Source of the DNA: Gammaproteobacteria bacterium
GTDB lineage: Bacteria; Pseudomonadota; Gammaproteobacteria; Ga0077536
Reading direction: 5' to 3'
DNA: 64,000 nucleotides
Assembly (NCBI GenBank): GCA_024234975.1
Contig: JACKNH010000006.1
Span: forward strand, 124,001-188,000
Of the stretch, positions 61,342 through 64,000 are shown in pieces (positions within the stretch are counted from its first letter, which is position 1; each line of letters starts with the position of its first letter). The notes under the pieces were generated by a model. The model was not told the DNA's origin, searched no databases, and saw nothing but the letters and a program-made list of their open reading frames with translations. The translations under genes were made by a program, and so were the position numbers.

Positions 61342-62847
61342 ATGCAATCCGTAGGACACTACATCAACAATCAACATGTCACCGGCCAGGGCAATCGCTA
61401 TGGCAAGCTGTTCAACCCCGCCACCGGCCAGCAGCATGGCCAGGTCGATCTGGCTGGTCCGGATGATGTCGAGCAGGTGCTGGCCGCGGCGCACGCGGCA
61501 TTGCCGCAATGGTCCGCACGGACGCCACTCAACCGCGCCCGTGTGCTGTTCCGCTTCAAAGCATTGATCGAAGCCAATCTCGACGAACTTGCGCGGATGA
61601 TTACCCGTGAACACGGCAAGGTGTTTTCCGACGCCCGCGCGGAACTGCAGCGCGGCCTGGAAGTGGTGGAGTTTGCCTGCGGCATTCCGCATTTATTGAA
61701 AGGCGAACACAGTCTGAATGCCGGCACCGGCGTCGACAGTTTCAGTCTGCGGCAACCGGTGGGCGTTTGCGTCGGCATCACACCGTTCAACTTTCCGGCG
61801 ATGGTGCCTTTATGGATGTACCCGGTGGCGCTGGCCTGCGGCAACACCTTCGTATTGAAACCCTCCGAACTTGACCCTTCCGTCAGCCTGCGACTGGCAG
61901 AGTTGCTGACCGAAGCCGGCGCGCCTGCAGGCGTGTTCAACGTACTGAATGGCGATCAGCTCACCGTGCAAGGTCTGCTGGACGACAATCGCGTCCAGGC
62001 AGTCAGCTTTGTTGGTTCGACGCCGGTGGCCGAAGCGGTTTATCAACATGCCAGCCGCCGTGGTATCCGCGCCCAGGCGCTGGGCGGCGCCAAGAATCAT
62101 ATGTTGTTGATGCCTGATGCTGATCTGAAACAAGCCAGTTCCGCGTTGATGGGTGCAGCCTATGGTTCGGCCGGCGAACGTTGCATGGCGATTTCGGTCG
62201 CGGTCTGCGTGGGTGACGCCACCGCCGATGCATTGATACGCACGCTGTCCGACGCCATTGCCGAAATGTCGATCGGGCCAGGGCTCGGTGATGGGGATGA
62301 GCCTCATATGGGGCCGCTGGTGTCGGAAGCGCACGCGGCCAAGGTCCGGGGCTTCATTGATATCGGGGTGCAGGAAGGCGCGCGCCTGGTGTGCGACGGC
62401 CGCAAATTTGTCTGTGCCGGTCACGAGCAGGGGTTCTTCGTCGGGCCGACGTTGTTCGACCGCGTCACTCCCAACATGCGTCTTTATCGTGAGGAAATCT
62501 TCGGGCCGGTGCTGTGCGTGGTGCGCGTGCCGTCGTACGAAGCGGGGTTGGCGTTGGTCAACCAGCATGATTTCGGTAACGGTACGGCGATTTTCACCCG
62601 CGATGGCGGCATCGCAAGGCGATTCTGTGAAGAGGTGGACTGCGGCATGGTCGGCGTCAATGTGCCGATCCCTGTGCCGATGGCATTCCATTCCTTCGGC
62701 GGCTGGAAGCGTTCGTTGTTCGGGCCGTTGCATATCCATGGTCCCGACGGCATCCGCTTTTACACCCGGTTGAAGACCGTCACCGCACGCTGGCCCGAAT
62801 CGGCTGGCCGCACGGCAGCGGAGTTCGTGATGCCGACACTGGTGTGA
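61342..62847 (+). CDS. mmsA: CoA-acylating methylmalonate-semialdehyde-dehydrogenase-like enzyme
   Basis: The 501-residue protein has the ALDH fold with GITPFNFPAMVPLWMYPVALACGNTFVLKPSE, the NAD loop VSFVGSTPVAE, the conserved GGAKNHMLLMPDAD and the catalytic C281 in GERCMAIS. PMAFHSFGGWKRSLFG near the end is typical of MmsA. The family oxidises methylmalonate semialdehyde to propionyl-CoA. The paired carotenoid-oxygenase-family gene leaves room for another substrate. Confidence 0.88.
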   Translation: MQSVGHYINNQHVTGQGNRYGKLFNPATGQQHGQVDLAGPDDVEQVLAAAHAALPQWSARTPLNRARVLFRFKALIEANLDELARMITREHGKVFSDARAELQRGLEVVEFACGIPHLLKGEHSLNAGTGVDSFSLRQPVGVCVGITPFNFPAMVPLWMYPVALACGNTFVLKPSELDPSVSLRLAELLTEAGAPAGVFNVLNGDQLTVQGLLDDNRVQAVSFVGSTPVAEAVYQHASRRGIRAQALGGAKNHMLLMPDADLKQASSALMGAAYGSAGERCMAISVAVCVGDATADALIRTLSDAIAEMSIGPGLGDGDEPHMGPLVSEAHAAKVRGFIDIGVQEGARLVCDGRKFVCAGHEQGFFVGPTLFDRVTPNMRLYREEIFGPVLCVVRVPSYEAGLALVNQHDFGNGTAIFTRDGGIARRFCEEVDCGMVGVNVPIPVPMAFHSFGGWKRSLFGPLHIHGPDGIRFYTRLKTVTARWPESAGRTAAEFVMPTLV

Positions 62848-62914
62848 TGTTGTGGCGGACACAGGCGTCGTCCGCCGCCGAATTCAAAGAATAGATCGAA
62901 CAAGAGGAAATCCG

Positions 62915-64000
62915 ATGGCCGGAAAGTCGTCTCAAGGCGCTGACTTTTTTGCACCGATGCGGTTCGAAGCCACGATCGAGGACTGCATCGTGGAAGGCGA
63001 ACTGCCGCGCGACCTGCGCGGCACCTTCTATCGCAGCTGCGCGGACCGGCGGTTCCCGGCGATGTACGCCGACGATACGCCGTACAACTCGGACGGCGCG
63101 GTTGATATGTTCCGCTTTTACGACGGCAACGTGGATTTCAAATCGCGTTATGTCCGCACGCCGCGTTACCTCGCCGAGCGCGCCGCGCACAAGGTGTTGT
63201 TCGGCCGCTACCGCAATCGCCTGACCTCGGACCCCAGCGTCCGCAATGTCAGCCACAACACCGCCAACACCACGCCCATCATTCACGGTGGCCGGTTGTT
63301 CAGCATGAAAGAGGAAAGTCTACCGACAGCGATGGACCCCCACACGCTGGAAACGGTCGGCGAATGGGACTTCAACGGCACGCTGAAGACCGTGTCGTTC
63401 ACCGCCCATCCCAAACAGGATCCGGACACCGGCGAAATGATTGCCTTCGCCTACGAAGCCACCGGCGACTGCAGCGACGATCTCGCCGTGCTCATCTTCG
63501 ACCGTGAAGGTAACCTGACGCGCGACATCTGGTTCAAAACGCCGGTGGTTTCGATGATGCACGATATGGCCATCACCGATCGCCACGTGATCCTGCCGAC
63601 GACCGCGATGGTAACGAGCAGGGAGCGGCTGGAACGTGGTCAATTGCACTGGGCTTATGATCCGGATTGCCCTGCCTATGTCGCCATCGTGCCGCGCGAT
63701 GGCACCTCGAAGGATGTGCGCTGGTTCAAGGGCACGCCGGACCAGGCCATGCTCGTGCATACCACCAATGCCCGCACCGAAGGCAATAAGGTGATTCTCG
63801 AGGCGCCGGTGGCGCAGGAGAATTTTCACCAGTATTTCCCACGGGTCGACGGCACTAAGTCCGATCCTTCCAGATACTATCCCACGCTGCGTCGCTGGAC
63901 CTTCGATCTGGATTCGGACAAGGACACCTGGGAAGAAGAGATTCTGTTCGACGGGCTGAAGGTCACGTCCTTCTCGCGTATGGATGATCGCTACATCACC
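62915..64000 (+). CDS. carotenoid/lignostilbene oxygenase family protein (3' partial)
   Basis: The ATG at 62915 follows AAGAGGAAA and the frame stays open to the window end. It opens with the family pattern IVEGELPRDLRGTFYRSCADRRFP, then YNSDGAVDMFRFYDG. Iron-ligand-type His are seen in SFTAHPKQDP, SMMHDMAIT and MLVHTTNART. These non-haem iron enzymes cleave C=C bonds of carotenoids or stilbene-like aromatics. It lies 67 bases after the MmsA-like gene, so a shared catabolic role is plausible. The C-terminal fourth His and the end are outside the window. Confidence 0.9.
   Translation, partial: MAGKSSQGADFFAPMRFEATIEDCIVEGELPRDLRGTFYRSCADRRFPAMYADDTPYNSDGAVDMFRFYDGNVDFKSRYVRTPRYLAERAAHKVLFGRYRNRLTSDPSVRNVSHNTANTTPIIHGGRLFSMKEESLPTAMDPHTLETVGEWDFNGTLKTVSFTAHPKQDPDTGEMIAFAYEATGDCSDDLAVLIFDREGNLTRDIWFKTPVVSMMHDMAITDRHVILPTTAMVTSRERLERGQLHWAYDPDCPAYVAIVPRDGTSKDVRWFKGTPDQAMLVHTTNARTEGNKVILEAPVAQENFHQYFPRVDGTKSDPSRYYPTLRRWTFDLDSDKDTWEEEILFDGLKVTSFSRMDDRYIT

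Noticed and set aside
1..64000. tRNA, rRNA or CRISPR genes
   Set aside because: Scanned by eye for cloverleaf-type sequences, conserved rRNA segments and regular direct repeats; none was found.

Overview
The window is chromosomal DNA from a high-GC Gram-negative bacterium, most likely a gammaproteobacterium. The evidence is two TonB-dependent receptors, a periplasmic c-type cytochrome and PQQ enzymes, a cobalamin uptake operon, and seven proteins with PEP-CTERM or VPxPA-type C-terminal sorting tails. No rRNA or tRNA gene was seen, so I cannot name the genus. Steroidobacter- or Woeseia-like lineages are plausible by gene style only.

Region 1 (1-5840) is a four-gene, same-strand cassette. It encodes a HlyD-type adaptor (cut by the window edge), a PqqD-like/M50 protease/HlyD fusion, a shortened SecA-like ATPase, and a second exported HlyD-type adaptor. 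The combination looks like a dedicated export or processing machine. It is my best candidate for an undescribed system.

Region 2 (about 6000-12230) is a lower-GC cassette array with integron attC sites but no integrase in view (a CALIN). The cassettes encode two membrane proteins, a NYN ribonuclease-like protein, an HNH endonuclease and a HEPN-like protein with a zinc ribbon. One attC is interrupted by the 5' end of a group II intron (IIC-attC type). That fragment is itself cut by a complete IS3-family element (9881-11198). A remnant of another IS end lies at 12121-12226, and a second copy of that end at 14011-14050. Region 12.5-15 kb holds orphan genes of unknown function with large gaps.

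Region 3 (15.3-26.6 kb) holds a large TonB receptor with a clear terminator, small membrane proteins, a GNAT acetyltransferase, a GFA-family protein, a cytochrome c/PQQ propeller enzyme, an alkyl-DHAP-synthase-like flavoenzyme and a divergent acyl-CoA synthetase. A dispersed repeat and a perfect 29-bp inverted repeat follow.

Region 4 (27-45.3 kb) is mostly minus strand. It holds a YbjN protein, a type II NADH dehydrogenase coupled to a sodium symporter, a glycosyltransferase coupled to a peptidoglycan-binding protein, several PEP-CTERM proteins, two PQQ-sugar-dehydrogenase-like propellers, a desaturase and a cytochrome/TPR protein. A plus-strand ECF sigma/anti-sigma/S8 protease operon and a TorF-like porin are also here.

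Region 5 (45.4-50.3 kb) is a btuB-F-C-D-like operon on the minus strand, headed by a cobalamin riboswitch. Region 6 (50.4-64 kb) holds an atypical aldo/keto reductase, a signal-peptide-bearing SDR, a carboxylesterase, a VWA protein with repeated Ig-like modules, three more VPxPA-tailed proteins, an alkylsulfatase-like MBL enzyme, a methylmalonate-semialdehyde-dehydrogenase-like enzyme and a carotenoid-oxygenase-family gene that runs off the edge.
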